Positions 8,699 to 18,383 are shown, counted from the first letter of the stretch. The stretch is 64,000 bases of DNA from Bradyrhizobium diazoefficiens (GCF_016612535.1 NZ_JAENXS010000002.1:1-64000), one strand, 5' to 3'. Program-made: numbers and translations. The notes: generated from the letters alone by a model not told the origin.

Positions 8699-9424
8699 AT
8701 GACTCTGATCGCCGGCGTTATCGCCGTTATCACACTCTACCTGCTGCTCCAGATGTTCCGCGCTGCGAATCCGGCCGTGCTGGCGCGCGCCATCAAGGTC
8801 GGCGGTGGAATGGTCGCGCTCGCCGTGGCGGCCTTCACTGGCTTGCGGGGCGAACTGGCTGTGGCGATCCCGCTCGGGATATTCGGTGCCGGACTGCTCG
8901 GTTGGGCGCCGCTGGCGAATGCGGGCTTCGGCAATATCGGCGGGCTATTCGGCGGCGGTGCGAGGCGTCCGTCCGGCCAGACCTCGCGCGTACGCTCGCA
9001 ATTCCTGGACATGCGGCTCGATCACGAGTCCGGCCAGCTCTCGGGCCAGATCGTCGCGGGGCCTCACGCCGGGCGCAGTCTCGACGAGTTCGAACTTGCA
9101 AGTCTGCTGGCGATGGTTCCGGCGTTCGACGCCGAGAGCGTGGCCTTACTTGAAAGCTATCTGGACCGCCGGTTTCCCGCTTGGCGTCAGAACGCGCAGG
9201 GCGACGCGGCAGGGGGGCAGCGCCGCACGGCGGCGAGCGGCAAAATGACGGCGGAGGAGGCCTATCAGATCCTTGGCCTGCAGCCGGGGGCGGGGCGCGA
9301 CGACATCGGCCGGGCGCACAAGTCCCTGATGAAGAAACTCCATCCCGACCAGGGGGGCTCGACGTATCTCGCTGCCCGGGTAAACGAGGCCAAGGATACT
9401 CTGCTTCGTACGCATAACGGCTAA
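8699..9424 (+). CDS. membrane protein with C-terminal DnaJ domain
   Basis: 241 residues. Two or three hydrophobic helices occupy the first 80 residues (LIAGVIAVITLYLLLQMF, GGMVALAVAAFTGLRG, IPLGIFGAGLLGWAPL), followed by a glycine-rich linker. The last 65 residues are a J domain: TAEEAYQILGLQPGA, helix II, then LHPDQGGS containing the HPD tripeptide that stimulates DnaK ATPase, and helix III. The layout resembles TIM14/DjlC-type co-chaperones acting at the inner membrane. The client protein is unknown. Confidence 0.85.
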   Translation: MTLIAGVIAVITLYLLLQMFRAANPAVLARAIKVGGGMVALAVAAFTGLRGELAVAIPLGIFGAGLLGWAPLANAGFGNIGGLFGGGARRPSGQTSRVRSQFLDMRLDHESGQLSGQIVAGPHAGRSLDEFELASLLAMVPAFDAESVALLESYLDRRFPAWRQNAQGDAAGGQRRTAASGKMTAEEAYQILGLQPGAGRDDIGRAHKSLMKKLHPDQGGSTYLAARVNEAKDTLLRTHNG

Positions 9425-9598
9425 CTCCGGCACCACGCTACAAACGCCCGTACCGCGTGAGCTCCGCTTGCTCTGTCTGCCGTCGCCCCGATGCCCGCCA
9501 TTGTCGGCGTGGTCGATCCCTTGAGCAAAGTTTTAACCGTAAATTCTTGACGAGAGGTTGTCGCGGAACAGCTTCCAGCGCCACCGCATCCCCAAAAA

Positions 9599-9630
9599 CA
9601 AAAATGCCCGCGCAAGGGCGCGGGCATTTT
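9599..9630 (-). terminator. Rho-independent terminator of the D,D-carboxypeptidase gene
   Basis: AAAATGCCCGCGC (9601-9613) pairs perfectly with GCGCGGGCATTTT (9618-9630) around a four-base loop. Read on the minus strand the hairpin is followed by TTTTTGTTTTTGG, a good U-tract, 21 bases after the stop codon of the gene at 9651. Confidence 0.9.
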
Positions 9631-9650
9631 GGTTGGACGGGTTAGAGAGA

Positions 9651-11471
9651 TCAGTTGCGGACGGTCATGCAGGAGATGTCGGCGCGCTTCAGTGCCCGGC
9701 ACACCGCTTCGGCCTGGTCGCGCTCGAGACCGGCAAAGCGGGCGCGGTAGAGCTTGCGATTGTCCCTAGCGACGACCGGCTCGGTGAAAGGATCAGCCTT
9801 GCTGAGGAGGCCGCGGGCCGAGCTGCGCGCGGCCTCAATGCGCTGCTGGGCCTCACCCTCGCTCTCAAGCGCGCCGACCTGGACGATCCAGCCGCTATGG
9901 GTGACGGCCGGCTTGATGGTGGCGCTCATCTGGATCGGCTGTGGCGCCGGATCGGCTGAGGCAAGCCTGGCGACAGGGGCGGGCGCCGGGACGGCGGCGG
10001 TGGTCGCCGGCAGCACGCCGAGGATGCCGTTACCGGTGCCGAAGCCCGACGGCTGCTGCGGCAGCTCGGTCCGGGCGACCTCGGCCCTGACGGACTCCGG
10101 CCTGTTAATGACATCGGCCCTGGCGACGACAGCGCGGGAGGTCTCCGCGACGTCGTTGCGGGACGAAATCGCGTTGGTGACCTGCGGCGCGACCTGGGCC
10201 GGGGCGGCGGACGCGACCTTGACCGCGCCGGCCTTGACCTGAACCGTCTTGACCCGGACCGGCTTCATCGGCTCGGACGAACCCGGGATGAGGGAAAGCG
10301 GCTGGCTCGAGATCACGCCATTGGTGAGCGGCGCGGGCTCGATCCTGGATTCCGTGGCCTTGGCCTCAGGCTTCGGTTGCGCCGGCGGCATGGCGGCGGT
10401 CGCAGCTGCGAGCGCCGACAGGCGCGAGACGAGACGCGGCGCGGCTGCCTCGGGCGCAGGAGCGGCTGCGACCTGAACCTGCGGAGCGGGGCGGGCAGGG
10501 GTATCCGAGGCATCGGCAATTTCGGTGCTGGCTTCAGCACTGTTGCGCTCGGTCACCGCCACGACTGTGTGGGTGGTTGCGCCCTTCTCGAGATTTTCCG
10601 CAAGCAGATTGCGCATGATGGCGTCGCGCGAACCGCTGCTGCGGCCGCCGAGCACCACGCCGATCAGATGGCGGTTGCCGCGGCGCATCGAGGTCACGAG
10701 GTTGAAGCCGGAGGCGCGGGTGTAGCCGGTCTTGATCCCGTCCACGCCCTCGACACTGCCGAGCAGGTGATTGTGGTTGCGGATCTGCTCGCCGCGCCAA
10801 GTGAACGAGGTCGTCGAGAAATAGCGATAGTAGCGCGGGAAGCGCTCCTGGATGGCGCGGCCGAGCGTGGCCTGATCGCGCGCGGTCGTCACCTGCTCGT
10901 CGTTGGGAAGGCCGTTGGCATTGCGGTAGACCGTCTTGGACATGCCGAGCGCGCGCGCCTTGCGCGTCATCATCGCGGCGAAATCCTCCTCGTCGCCGCC
11001 GATCGCTTCGGCGATCACAACAGCCGCGTCATTGGCGGAGCGGGTGACGAGACCCTTGATCGCGTCCTCGACGCGGATGGTCTGGCCGGCACGCAGGTTC
11101 AGCTTGGTCGGATCCTGATCGGCGGCGTGCTGGGACACCGGCATCTCGGTGTCGAGTTTCATCTTGCCGGACTCGAGGCGCTCGAACAGCAGATAGAGCG
11201 TCATGATCTTGGTGAGCGAAGCGGGATGACGAAGTCCGTCCGGGCTGGTCGACTGGAGCACTGCACCAGAATTGCCGTCGACGATGATCGACGCGAATTG
11301 CGGGCTGTAGCTCTCGGAAACATCGCGATGCACCCGGTGGTGCGCATAGTGGCGCCGATAGCGTCGAGCGTCGGCAGCGTCGGTTGTGAAGATGACGGCT
11401 GTAGTGACCGTGAGAAGCCCGAAAATGCCAACCCGCGCCCAGCGCGAGGAAGACCAGTTGTTACGAAGCAT
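9651..11471 (-). CDS. D-alanyl-D-alanine carboxypeptidase with C-terminal SPOR domain
   Basis: 606 residues. A signal peptide of about 33 residues ends near TTDAADA. The penicillin-binding domain shows the three active-site motifs SLTK (nucleophile Ser, about residue 85), SAN (about 145) and KTG (about 247), so it trims the terminal D-Ala from peptidoglycan stem peptides in the periplasm. A 200-residue Ala/Pro/Val-rich linker leads to a C-terminal SPOR domain (GWIVQVGALESEGEAQQRIE...FAGLERDQAEAVCRAL), which binds denuded glycan strands at the division site. The PBP5/6-like domain fused to SPOR is common in Rhizobiales. It is monocistronic with its own terminator. Confidence 0.93.
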   Translation of the reverse strand: MLRNNWSSSRWARVGIFGLLTVTTAVIFTTDAADARRYRRHYAHHRVHRDVSESYSPQFASIIVDGNSGAVLQSTSPDGLRHPASLTKIMTLYLLFERLESGKMKLDTEMPVSQHAADQDPTKLNLRAGQTIRVEDAIKGLVTRSANDAAVVIAEAIGGDEEDFAAMMTRKARALGMSKTVYRNANGLPNDEQVTTARDQATLGRAIQERFPRYYRYFSTTSFTWRGEQIRNHNHLLGSVEGVDGIKTGYTRASGFNLVTSMRRGNRHLIGVVLGGRSSGSRDAIMRNLLAENLEKGATTHTVVAVTERNSAEASTEIADASDTPARPAPQVQVAAAPAPEAAAPRLVSRLSALAAATAAMPPAQPKPEAKATESRIEPAPLTNGVISSQPLSLIPGSSEPMKPVRVKTVQVKAGAVKVASAAPAQVAPQVTNAISSRNDVAETSRAVVARADVINRPESVRAEVARTELPQQPSGFGTGNGILGVLPATTAAVPAPAPVARLASADPAPQPIQMSATIKPAVTHSGWIVQVGALESEGEAQQRIEAARSSARGLLSKADPFTEPVVARDNRKLYRARFAGLERDQAEAVCRALKRADISCMTVRN

Positions 11472-11755
11472 GGAACCCCGTCCCCGTTTGTGACTTGATC
11501 ACCGGCTCGTGAGGCGAAATTGTGCCCTGCGGACCGGGATCATTACCTGCTCAGCCTGTCCCTCCGCTGATGCTCTCTTGCGGGGGACGTTGGGCCTGAG
11601 CCGCTATTCTGGCTAAGGTGATGTTCTCGAACGGCTTTTGGCCGTCTGCGGAAGGTGAACACGTCCAGGGAATCAGGGTAGGGCGCAGCGGTTTCCAAAA
11701 GCTTAAGGAACTCTTTGCGGGAAACCCCGGGAATCTCGGTAATTTACATTCATTT
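11472..11755. other. intergenic region between divergent D,D-carboxypeptidase and phasin genes
   Basis: These 284 bases contain no credible gene. They must hold the minus-strand promoter of the carboxypeptidase, but no clear -35/-10 pair was recognised. The phasin control region begins at 11756. Confidence 0.4.
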
Positions 11756-11799
11756 TTGTGCATCGCACAAGATTCTTGACTTTTTTGTGCGTTGCACTA
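11756..11799 (+). promoter_or_regulatory. phasin promoter with two tandem TTGTGC-N3-GCACAA operators
   Basis: A perfect 6-3-6 palindrome TTGTGC-ATC-GCACAA lies at 11756-11770 and a second, TTGTGC-GTT-GCACTA, at 11785-11799. They start 29 bp apart, and a -35-like TTGACT (11776-11781) sits between them. The second palindrome covers the spacer and the expected -10 area. TGC/GCA half-sites before a phasin gene are the known type of target for the polyhydroxyalkanoate-responsive repressor PhaR; that PhaR binds here is an inference. Confidence 0.7.
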
Positions 11800-11859
11800 A
11801 TTCTGGGCAGAGTCAGGGAGCCGGGGCTTCCGGACACGAGCCAGGGAAAAGGATCCAGG

Positions 11860-12198
11860 ATGTTCAAGGTTGAAGACTTTCAGAACTACGGGAAAGAGCA
11901 TTTCGAGACGTGCGTTGCCTCCGCCACCTCGGTGCAGCACGGCCTCCAGGCGATCGCCAGCGCTTATGGCGACTACACCAAGAAGTCCTTCGAAGACACC
12001 AAGTCCTTCGTCGAGAAGCTCTCCGGCGTGAAGTCGCTGGACAAGGCGATGGAAGCCCAGACCGATTTCGCCCGCTCCGCCTACGAGACCTTCGTCGCGG
12101 AATCGCAGAAGATCGCCGGCCTCTACAGCGACCTCGCCAAGCAGGCGTTCAAGCCGGTCGAGACGGTTGTGTCGAAGTTCACCCCGGCCGCTCAATAA
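11860..12198 (+). CDS. phasin family protein (PHB granule-associated)
   Basis: 112 residues starting MFKVEDFQNYGKEHFETC, almost entirely amphipathic helix with alternating Lys, Asp/Glu and aromatic residues, as in the Phasin_2 family. Phasins coat polyhydroxybutyrate granules and control their number and size. The start at 11860 with CAGGA upstream is chosen; an upstream in-frame GTG at 11758 lies inside the operator and is rejected. It is monocistronic: a strong terminator follows 20 bases after the stop. Confidence 0.92.
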   Translation: MFKVEDFQNYGKEHFETCVASATSVQHGLQAIASAYGDYTKKSFEDTKSFVEKLSGVKSLDKAMEAQTDFARSAYETFVAESQKIAGLYSDLAKQAFKPVETVVSKFTPAAQ

Positions 12199-12218
12199 TT
12201 CTCTGAACTTCTGGAATC

Positions 12219-12250
12219 AAAAAGCCCGGCTGAACCAGCCGGGCTTTTTT
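12219..12250. terminator. bidirectional Rho-independent terminator
   Basis: AAAAAGCCCGGCT (12219-12231) pairs with AGCCGGGCTTTTT (12237-12249) around GAACC. T runs flank the stem on both strands, so it can end both the phasin transcript and the convergent pilus-associated operon whose last stop is at 12266. Confidence 0.92.
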
Positions 12251-12265
12251 GCGAGCGGAGGCACG

Positions 12266-12859
12266 TCAAGAGGTTGGACATGAGGTTCCTGGGACGGGCG
12301 GCGTCGTCCCGCTTGTGATGGTCGGGACAAAGCTCGTTTGGCGCGGGTACAGATAGTAGCTGTCGCTGAGCGTAACGGTCCCGCTGATCGTGTAGCCGAG
12401 GTTAGGCGTATAGAAATACGTCGTCTCACCGAGAATAAGCCCAGTTGTGGTCGGCACCCCCGTCAGGGATGTCGGCAGGTTGACCGTTGTTCCCGTCGTT
12501 CTTGCCGTTCCGTTAAGCGACTGGCTCCAGATCACCTTGGCCGTGATGTTGTCGCCGGTCGGCTGCACCTCAGTGACCGTCACGACGGCCTTGGTGATGT
12601 CATAAGGTGAGAGGACTCTGGAAGAGGCGTTGAGAATGCCGGTGACGTCGCTGGTCGTCACACATTTGTTCTGCGACAGGATATCGGCGATGGTATGCAC
12701 CGTCGCCGTGACCTTGACGTTGATCGAGAGCGCGTTGCCGAGCTCGACTCCGCCCATGCAAAGCAGCAGCATGAACGGCAGTACGATGGCAAGCTCGATG
12801 GCTGCCACGCCATTTTCGTCGGCTCGGAATTCCCTCAGGCGCATGGGCATGCGGGTCAT
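12266..12859 (-). CDS. TadE-like pilus assembly protein (second copy)
   Basis: 197 residues starting MTRMPMRLREFRADENGVAA. The N-terminus carries the TadE signature: a basic stretch, then ENGVAAIELAIVLPFMLLLCMGGVELGNAL, one membrane helix preceded by a Gly-x3-Glu pseudopilin-like segment. The C-terminal periplasmic part is Thr/Ser-rich, with tyrosine repeats and a final pair of Cys residues. Its ATG overlaps the stop of the upstream gene (ATGA), so translation is probably coupled. Pseudopilins of this type are processed by a prepilin peptidase and belong to tight-adherence (Flp) pili. Confidence 0.85.
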   Translation of the reverse strand: MTRMPMRLREFRADENGVAAIELAIVLPFMLLLCMGGVELGNALSINVKVTATVHTIADILSQNKCVTTSDVTGILNASSRVLSPYDITKAVVTVTEVQPTGDNITAKVIWSQSLNGTARTTGTTVNLPTSLTGVPTTTGLILGETTYFYTPNLGYTISGTVTLSDSYYLYPRQTSFVPTITSGTTPPVPGTSCPTS

Positions 12860-13416
12860 TGATAGGGCTCGTTCTGGAAAGCGGCGGACGCTGTGATCTG
12901 GCGATTGCCATTGGGCAGGTTCGCAAGGGTAAAACCGAGCGGTCCCATGAAGACCGGCCATTGGTAGATCACCGCCAGGATGACCTTGTCGGAAGGACCG
13001 CCTGGGTTGTAGGGCCAGCTGTTGGCGACACTGCCGTCGGCATTGAAAGTCAATGTCGGTGCAGCCGCGCTCAACGCCGACCAATCGCTCCCGGACTGAA
13101 CGCTGATCATCAGATTGTTGCAGTTGAAGATGATACGGACCTGCGAGCACACCAGGGTCGAAAATTGGGTCTGCGTCATGCCGGCCGACTGTGCCTGGCC
13201 GGTCATGATCTGTCGCGCCGACTGCTGCACGATCTGCTGAAGCAGCTGCTGGCCGAAGAAGACCAGGAAGATCTGGATGATTCCAACCAGCAACGCGATG
13301 AACACCGGCGCAACCAGCGCGAATTCGACAGCGTTCGCGCCGTCTTCGTCTTTGCGGAAAGTTGCGAACAGCCCGCGAAGGCGTCGCTTTCCGGATATGG
13401 CTCGCAACTCGGGCAT
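12856..13416 (-). CDS. TadE-like pilus assembly protein (first copy)
   Basis: 186 residues. It is the middle gene of a three-gene operon. The signature KDEDGANAVEFALVAPVF followed by a single hydrophobic helix (IALLVGIIQIFLVFFG) defines the TadE family. The remainder includes two Cys residues (TLVCSQ, IIFNCNN) that may form a disulfide in the periplasm. It begins 9 bp after the TadG-like gene and overlaps the next gene by four bases. Confidence 0.87.
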   Translation of the reverse strand: MPELRAISGKRRLRGLFATFRKDEDGANAVEFALVAPVFIALLVGIIQIFLVFFGQQLLQQIVQQSARQIMTGQAQSAGMTQTQFSTLVCSQVRIIFNCNNLMISVQSGSDWSALSAAAPTLTFNADGSVANSWPYNPGGPSDKVILAVIYQWPVFMGPLGFTLANLPNGNRQITASAAFQNEPYQ

Positions 13417-13425
13417 GACGTTAGC

Positions 13426-14829
13426 TCAGTTCGTCAGGTGAGGGGCCGTTTCCACGACCAACAGGAACAGTTTCTTGAGTGCGTCGGTGATGTCGCCGCC
13501 CGATTGGACGTCATAGAACAAGCCGGGCGACGCGCAGGATTTCGCATTTTGCGCGATCTGTCCGGTCGACGACGAGGGATTGTTGAACGGCGCGATGTAG
13601 GAGGTGTACCAGCCGTTGCTTGTGAGCGGCAGGTACTCGGTATAGAGCACCGCGATGCGAATTCCCCGGTTCTTGATCGTCGTGCATATTGACGTATTGA
13701 TCGGTTGCTGACACCGATACTTGGAGCCGTTGGCAAGCGGCGTTCCGCTGCAGGACGAGCTCAGCGACACCATCTTGTCGTCAACCCCGTCGGTGACGAG
13801 GAAGATCACTTCCTGAGGCGTATCCCCGGTCTGATTTGACCCTCCGCCGGGCAACGGCATGAGGGCGTTGACGCTCGTGAGCGCGTTTTCGATGTCGGTG
13901 CCGTAGTCGGTGGTGCAACTCCCCGAAACGACGCAGTTCTGATGGTCGACTTTGAGAAGCGAAATGTTGTTCGCGGCCGCGGTCGCGGCACTCGTCAGGT
14001 CGGCGGATGGCAGCCCCGACGGCGCATACACCGTGTTGAACCCGTAGTCGAATGAATAGATCGCAGCCTTGTAAGTGTTGTTCTGTGTCGCCTCGGTGGA
14101 TTGCGCGGTCTTCATTAGACTTGCCGTCGCCTGGGCCACGAGGTCGATGCGCAGCGTGATGTTCTTGTTGCGTGCGATGGTGAGGTTGTCCACGGTCGAG
14201 GCGCTTGCACCGCTGTCGAGATTGGGATGCGCTTCATGGCAGGCGAACGCGCAGTTCGCGGAGCCGGAAGGTTGGTTTTTCGTGGCGGCGATCAAGTTGG
14301 TGATATCGTCCGATGTCGCTGCAATTCCCATTGATGGCGAGTCGTCGAGCAGCAAGTAGAAGTTGATGTTCGGCGCGCCGGAGGCGCTGGCCGTCGCTGC
14401 GCCCTTGATCGGCCACACGGGAGCGCCGAGCAGGGTCGGGAAGGCGTTGCTGGAGTTCGCTGTGTAACTAACGGTCGCACTGCGCACCAAGCCGATGTTG
14501 CCGACGTTGACGGTCAGGACGGGCGCCCCAGTCAGGCCGCCGGCGATTGCATTCGCTGTTGCATTGAAGATATTCGTGGCGGTCGTCTGTGCGACCGTTG
14601 TGCTTTGGGCCATCATCGATGGTGTCACGGCCGCGATTGCGGCGGCATCAGCTGCGGCGTCCAGTTGCGATTGCCGGCGTTGCGCCTGAGTGTAATCGAG
14701 GGTCATGCCCAGCAAATAGATGGTCGGGAACAGCAAGATCGCAAAGATGACGGCGACGTTGCCTTGCTCGCCGGCGGCAAAGCGAGCGAGGTATCGAAGA
14801 ATGCACCGGGCGAGGGGCAGGCGAAACAT
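13426..14829 (-). CDS. TadG-like pilus-associated VWA protein
   Basis: 467 residues. The N-terminal FAAGEQGNVAVIFAILLFPT plus one membrane helix and a DYTQAQRRQSQLDAAADAAA heptad form the Tad-like anchor. A large periplasmic von Willebrand A domain follows, with the metal site DDSPSMG (DxSxS) near residue 162 and LVTDGVDDKM near 345, and at least eight cysteines. It is the first gene of an operon with two TadE-like genes. No tadA/rcpA genes are in the window, so the secretion apparatus must be elsewhere. GGGGA precedes the start. Confidence 0.87.
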   Translation of the reverse strand: MFRLPLARCILRYLARFAAGEQGNVAVIFAILLFPTIYLLGMTLDYTQAQRRQSQLDAAADAAAIAAVTPSMMAQSTTVAQTTATNIFNATANAIAGGLTGAPVLTVNVGNIGLVRSATVSYTANSSNAFPTLLGAPVWPIKGAATASASGAPNINFYLLLDDSPSMGIAATSDDITNLIAATKNQPSGSANCAFACHEAHPNLDSGASASTVDNLTIARNKNITLRIDLVAQATASLMKTAQSTEATQNNTYKAAIYSFDYGFNTVYAPSGLPSADLTSAATAAANNISLLKVDHQNCVVSGSCTTDYGTDIENALTSVNALMPLPGGGSNQTGDTPQEVIFLVTDGVDDKMVSLSSSCSGTPLANGSKYRCQQPINTSICTTIKNRGIRIAVLYTEYLPLTSNGWYTSYIAPFNNPSSSTGQIAQNAKSCASPGLFYDVQSGGDITDALKKLFLLVVETAPHLTN

Positions 14830-15252
14830 GACATTCCCCGAAATCTCGAATTCTGCGCTATTTCAGGGCGCGTGATTGAAGACCAGGTAAACTCGACCGC
14901 AAAAAAACGGGGCTGGTGGCGCGCAAAAGGTCGCGCCGCTGCTGCCGAAGGGGTTCTGGTTAATACCGGTGAAACCCGGGGACGGATTGTTTTGTCAAAT
15001 CGGTTCGGATTGATTAACCTTGTCCCGGATCGCCCGGATCGGGAATCGGGGCCGCTGCGGCCGCATCGGCTGGACCCTCCACGCTTGCGGCGAGCCGGGG
15101 GCGGGCCCATATTCCTTGCAACCGACCCGGCTTCGACCGGACCGGTTGGAAGCGGCGATCCGACAAGGCGGCGCGCCAGCGCCAGGCTCCCGGCTGCGGG
15201 GCCGTGCGGCGGGCCGTCACACGCTTCCGTGGGGAATTTGAACGCCTGAGCC
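14830..15252. other. divergent intergenic region between TadG-like gene and clpS
   Basis: No plausible gene is present in these 423 bases. Two TTAACC-type hexamers in opposite orientation (GGTTAA near 14957, TTAACC near 15014) resemble half-sites of the cell-cycle regulator CtrA, but no full TTAA-N7-TTAA site is seen. Otherwise nothing was recognised. Confidence 0.3.
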
Positions 15253-15639
15253 ATGCCGCAACTGACTTCCAGACTAGACCTGCCCGCTGCCGCCCACGCT
15301 CCTCGGATGAGCAACGACGAGAACCGTTCCGGTGGCCCGGCGGGTCCGAACACATCCGTCATCACCAAGGTCAAACCGAAGACCAAGCGGCCGAACCTGT
15401 ATCGTGTGCTGATCCTGAACGACGATTACACGCCGATGGAGTTCGTCGTCCACGTGCTGGAGAAGTTCTTCCAGAAAGACGTCGAGGCCGCGACCAAGAT
15501 CATGCTGCATGTCCACCATCACGGCATCGGCGAGTGCGGCGTGTTCACCTACGAGATTGCCGAGACGAAGGTGACACAGGTGATGGATTTCGCCCGCAAG
15601 CACCAGCACCCGCTGCAATGCGTGATGGAAAAGAAGTAA
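15253..15639 (+). CDS. clpS: ATP-dependent Clp protease adaptor ClpS
   Basis: 128 residues from 15253, or 110 from the ATG at 15307 ([10 protein letters not shown]), which may be the true start since the first 18 residues have no family similarity. The core [20 protein letters not shown], with the Asn-Asp that bind the alpha-amino group of N-degrons, and the conserved [13 protein letters not shown] segment are diagnostic. ClpS delivers substrates with bulky N-terminal residues to ClpA. ClpA follows 294 bp downstream on the same strand. Confidence 0.95.
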   Translation: MPQLTSRLDLPAAAHAPRMSNDENRSGGPAGPNTSVITKVKPKTKRPNLYRVLILNDDYTPMEFVVHVLEKFFQKDVEAATKIMLHVHHHGIGECGVFTYEIAETKVTQVMDFARKHQHPLQCVMEKK

Positions 15640-15933
15640 CCGCGCGTTCAAATTCAGGTTTTTTTTAGAGTGGTTCTGTTCGTGCGGTGTGTGACGGCAG
15701 CACGTCCTGCCGCATGATCCGGCGGAGATCAGCGCCGGCGCCGATCCTGCCCAGATGGGTAGTTCTGCCCAAATCGGAACGGGTTTTGCATCGAATATAC
15801 CGTGGGCGCGTAATGCCCATTGAGTCGCGGAACCGGTCTTTCGCCGCGATCTTGTATAACTATATGTGACAAAGGTTGTTGTTGCCTGACCGGGCGATGG
15901 CGATCATGATGGTGGGGGCCATAGAGGACGCGA
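15640..15933. other. clpS-clpA intergenic region
   Basis: A gap of 294 bases, long for an operon, suggests that clpA has its own promoter. A T-rich run at 15659-15666 follows clpS, but no stable stem precedes it. AT-rich elements (AATATACC near 15797, TATAACTATAT near 15854) could be -10 boxes. No gene seen. Confidence 0.35.
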
Positions 15934-18336
15934 ATGCCGACTTTTTCTCAAAGCCTTGAACAATCCCTGCATCGTGCACTGGCGATCGCAAACGAGCGTC
16001 ATCACCAATACGCGACGCTCGAGCATCTTCTGCTCTCCTTGATCGACGATTCCGACGCAGCCGCCGTCATGCGCGCCTGTAGCGTCGATCTCGACAAGCT
16101 CCGCACGAGCCTCGTCAATTATCTTGAGACCGAATTCGAAAATCTGGTGACGGACGGCGCAGATGATGCCAAGCCGACCGCCGGTTTCCAGCGCGTGATC
16201 CAGCGCGCGGTGATCCATGTGCAGTCCTCCGGTCGCGAAGAGGTGACCGGCGCCAATGTGCTGATCGCGATCTTCGCCGAGCGCGAGAGCCATGCCGCCT
16301 ACTTCCTGCAAGAGCAGGACATGACGCGCTACGACGCCGTCAACTACATCAGCCACGGCATCGCCAAGCGGCCGGGCGTCTCCGAGGCGCGGCCGGTGCG
16401 CGGCGTGGACGAGGAGACCGAGACCAAGGGTAGCGAGGACGCCAAGAAGAAGGGCGAGGCGCTCGAGACCTATTGCGTCAACCTCAACAAGAAGGCGCGC
16501 GACGGCAAGATCGATCCGGTGATCGGACGCAATTCCGAGATCAATCGCGCGATCCAGGTCCTGTGCCGCCGGCAGAAGAACAACCCGCTATTCGTGGGCG
16601 AGGCCGGCGTCGGCAAGACCGCGATCGCCGAAGGCCTTGCTAAGCGCATCGTCGACAGCGAGGTGCCGGAGGTTCTGGCGGCTGCGACCGTGTTCTCGCT
16701 CGACATGGGCACGCTGCTCGCGGGCACGCGCTATCGCGGCGACTTCGAGGAGCGCCTGAAGCAGGTGCTCAAGGAGCTCGAGGCGCATCCGAACGCCATC
16801 CTGTTCATCGACGAGATTCACACCGTGATCGGCGCGGGTGCAACGTCGGGTGGGGCGATGGATGCCTCGAACCTGCTCAAGCCTGCGCTCGCCTCGGGCA
16901 CCATCCGCTGCATGGGCTCGACGACCTACAAGGAATACCGCCAGCACTTCGAGAAGGACCGCGCGCTGGTGCGGCGGTTCCAGAAGATCGACATCAACGA
17001 GCCGACGGTCGAGGACGCGATCGCGATCCTCAAGGGCCTCAAGCCTTACTTCGAGGACTACCATCGGCTGAAATACACCAACGAGGCGATCGAGGCTGCG
17101 GTCCAGCTCTCCTCGCGCTACATCCATGACCGCAAGCTGCCCGACAAGGCGATCGACGTGATCGACGAGTCCGGCGCGGCGCAGATGCTAGTGGCTGAGA
17201 ACAAGCGCAAGAAGACGATCGGCATCAAGGAGATCGAGACCACGATCGCCTCGATGGCGCGGATCCCGCCGAAGAGCGTGTCGAAGGACGATGCCGAGGT
17301 GCTCAAGCATCTCGAGCAGACCCTGAAGCGCACCGTGTTCGGCCAGGACAAGGCGATCGAGTCGCTTGCCGCGTCGATCAAGCTGGCGCGAGCCGGCCTC
17401 CGCGAGCCGGAGAAGCCGATCGGCTGCTATTTGTTCTCGGGTCCGACCGGCGTCGGCAAGACCGAGGTCGCAAAGCAGCTCGCGGCGTCGCTTGGCGTCG
17501 AATTGCTGCGGTTCGACATGTCCGAATACATGGAGCGACACACCGTGTCGCGCCTGATCGGCGCGCCTCCCGGCTATGTCGGCTTCGACCAGGGCGGCCT
17601 GCTCACTGATGGCGTCGATCAGCATCCGCATTGCGTGGTGTTGCTCGACGAAATCGAGAAGGCGCATCCCGACCTCTACAATGTGCTGCTCCAGATCATG
17701 GATCACGGCCGGCTCACCGACCACAACGGCAAGCAGGTCAACTTCCGCAACGTGATCCTGATCATGACCACGAATGCGGGTGCTTCGGATCTCGCCAAGC
17801 AGGCGTTCGGCTTCACGCGCTCGAAGCGGGAAGGCGACGACCACGAGGCGATCAACCGGCAGTTCGCGCCGGAGTTCCGCAACCGCCTCGATGCCATCGT
17901 CTCGTTCGGCCACCTCAGCGTCGAGGTGATCGGCACGGTGGTGGAGAAGTTCGTGCTTCAGCTCGAAGCGCAGCTCGGCGACCGCGACGTCACCATCGAG
18001 CTGTCCGAGCCCGCCAAGGCCTGGCTGGTCCAGCACGGCTATGACGAGCAGATGGGTGCGCGGCCGATGGCCCGCGTCATCCAGGAGCACATCAAGAAGC
18101 CGCTGGCCGACGAGGTGCTGTTCGGCAAGCTCAAGGGCGGCGGCCACGTCCGTGTCGTCCTGGTCAAGGACGAGGCCGACGAGACCAAGGAAAAGATCGG
18201 CTTCGAGTTCGTCGAAGGTCCGGTCACGCCGAAGCAGGAAAAGCTGCCCGGCGCCCGCAAGCGCCCGCCGGGCAAGTCCAACAAGCCAGGCGGCCCGAAG
18301 GGACCGGCCTCCAAGGGCCCGCTGGTCAAGGCTTGA
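15934..18336 (+). CDS. clpA: ATP-dependent Clp protease ATP-binding subunit ClpA
   Basis: 800 residues. The N domain (residues 1-140, two Clp repeats) is where ClpS docks. AAA module D1 has Walker A GEAGVGKT near residue 228 and Walker B ILFIDEIH near 292. Module D2 has GPTGVGKT near 505 and [11 protein letters not shown] near 572, with the sensor 2 arginine in GARPMAR. No long middle coiled coil is present, which separates ClpA from ClpB. The last 50 residues are Pro/Lys/Gly-rich and disordered. It unfolds substrates for ClpP. A terminator follows immediately. Confidence 0.97.
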   Translation: MPTFSQSLEQSLHRALAIANERHHQYATLEHLLLSLIDDSDAAAVMRACSVDLDKLRTSLVNYLETEFENLVTDGADDAKPTAGFQRVIQRAVIHVQSSGREEVTGANVLIAIFAERESHAAYFLQEQDMTRYDAVNYISHGIAKRPGVSEARPVRGVDEETETKGSEDAKKKGEALETYCVNLNKKARDGKIDPVIGRNSEINRAIQVLCRRQKNNPLFVGEAGVGKTAIAEGLAKRIVDSEVPEVLAAATVFSLDMGTLLAGTRYRGDFEERLKQVLKELEAHPNAILFIDEIHTVIGAGATSGGAMDASNLLKPALASGTIRCMGSTTYKEYRQHFEKDRALVRRFQKIDINEPTVEDAIAILKGLKPYFEDYHRLKYTNEAIEAAVQLSSRYIHDRKLPDKAIDVIDESGAAQMLVAENKRKKTIGIKEIETTIASMARIPPKSVSKDDAEVLKHLEQTLKRTVFGQDKAIESLAASIKLARAGLREPEKPIGCYLFSGPTGVGKTEVAKQLAASLGVELLRFDMSEYMERHTVSRLIGAPPGYVGFDQGGLLTDGVDQHPHCVVLLDEIEKAHPDLYNVLLQIMDHGRLTDHNGKQVNFRNVILIMTTNAGASDLAKQAFGFTRSKREGDDHEAINRQFAPEFRNRLDAIVSFGHLSVEVIGTVVEKFVLQLEAQLGDRDVTIELSEPAKAWLVQHGYDEQMGARPMARVIQEHIKKPLADEVLFGKLKGGGHVRVVLVKDEADETKEKIGFEFVEGPVTPKQEKLPGARKRPPGKSNKPGGPKGPASKGPLVKA

Positions 18337-18353
18337 TCGCTGGAACATGAATC

Positions 18354-18383
18354 AAAAAGGCCGGCTGAAGAGCCGGCCTTTTT
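18354..18383. terminator. bidirectional terminator between clpA and MFS gene
   Basis: AAAAAGGCCGGCT (18354-18366) pairs with AGCCGGCCTTTTT (18371-18383) around GAAG. T runs on both strands allow it to serve clpA and the convergent transporter gene whose stop is at 18415. Confidence 0.93.

Noticed and set aside
11758..11859. Longer phasin start at GTG 11758
   Set aside because: It would begin inside the operator and promoter; the ATG at 11860 has a ribosome site and matches the family N-terminus.
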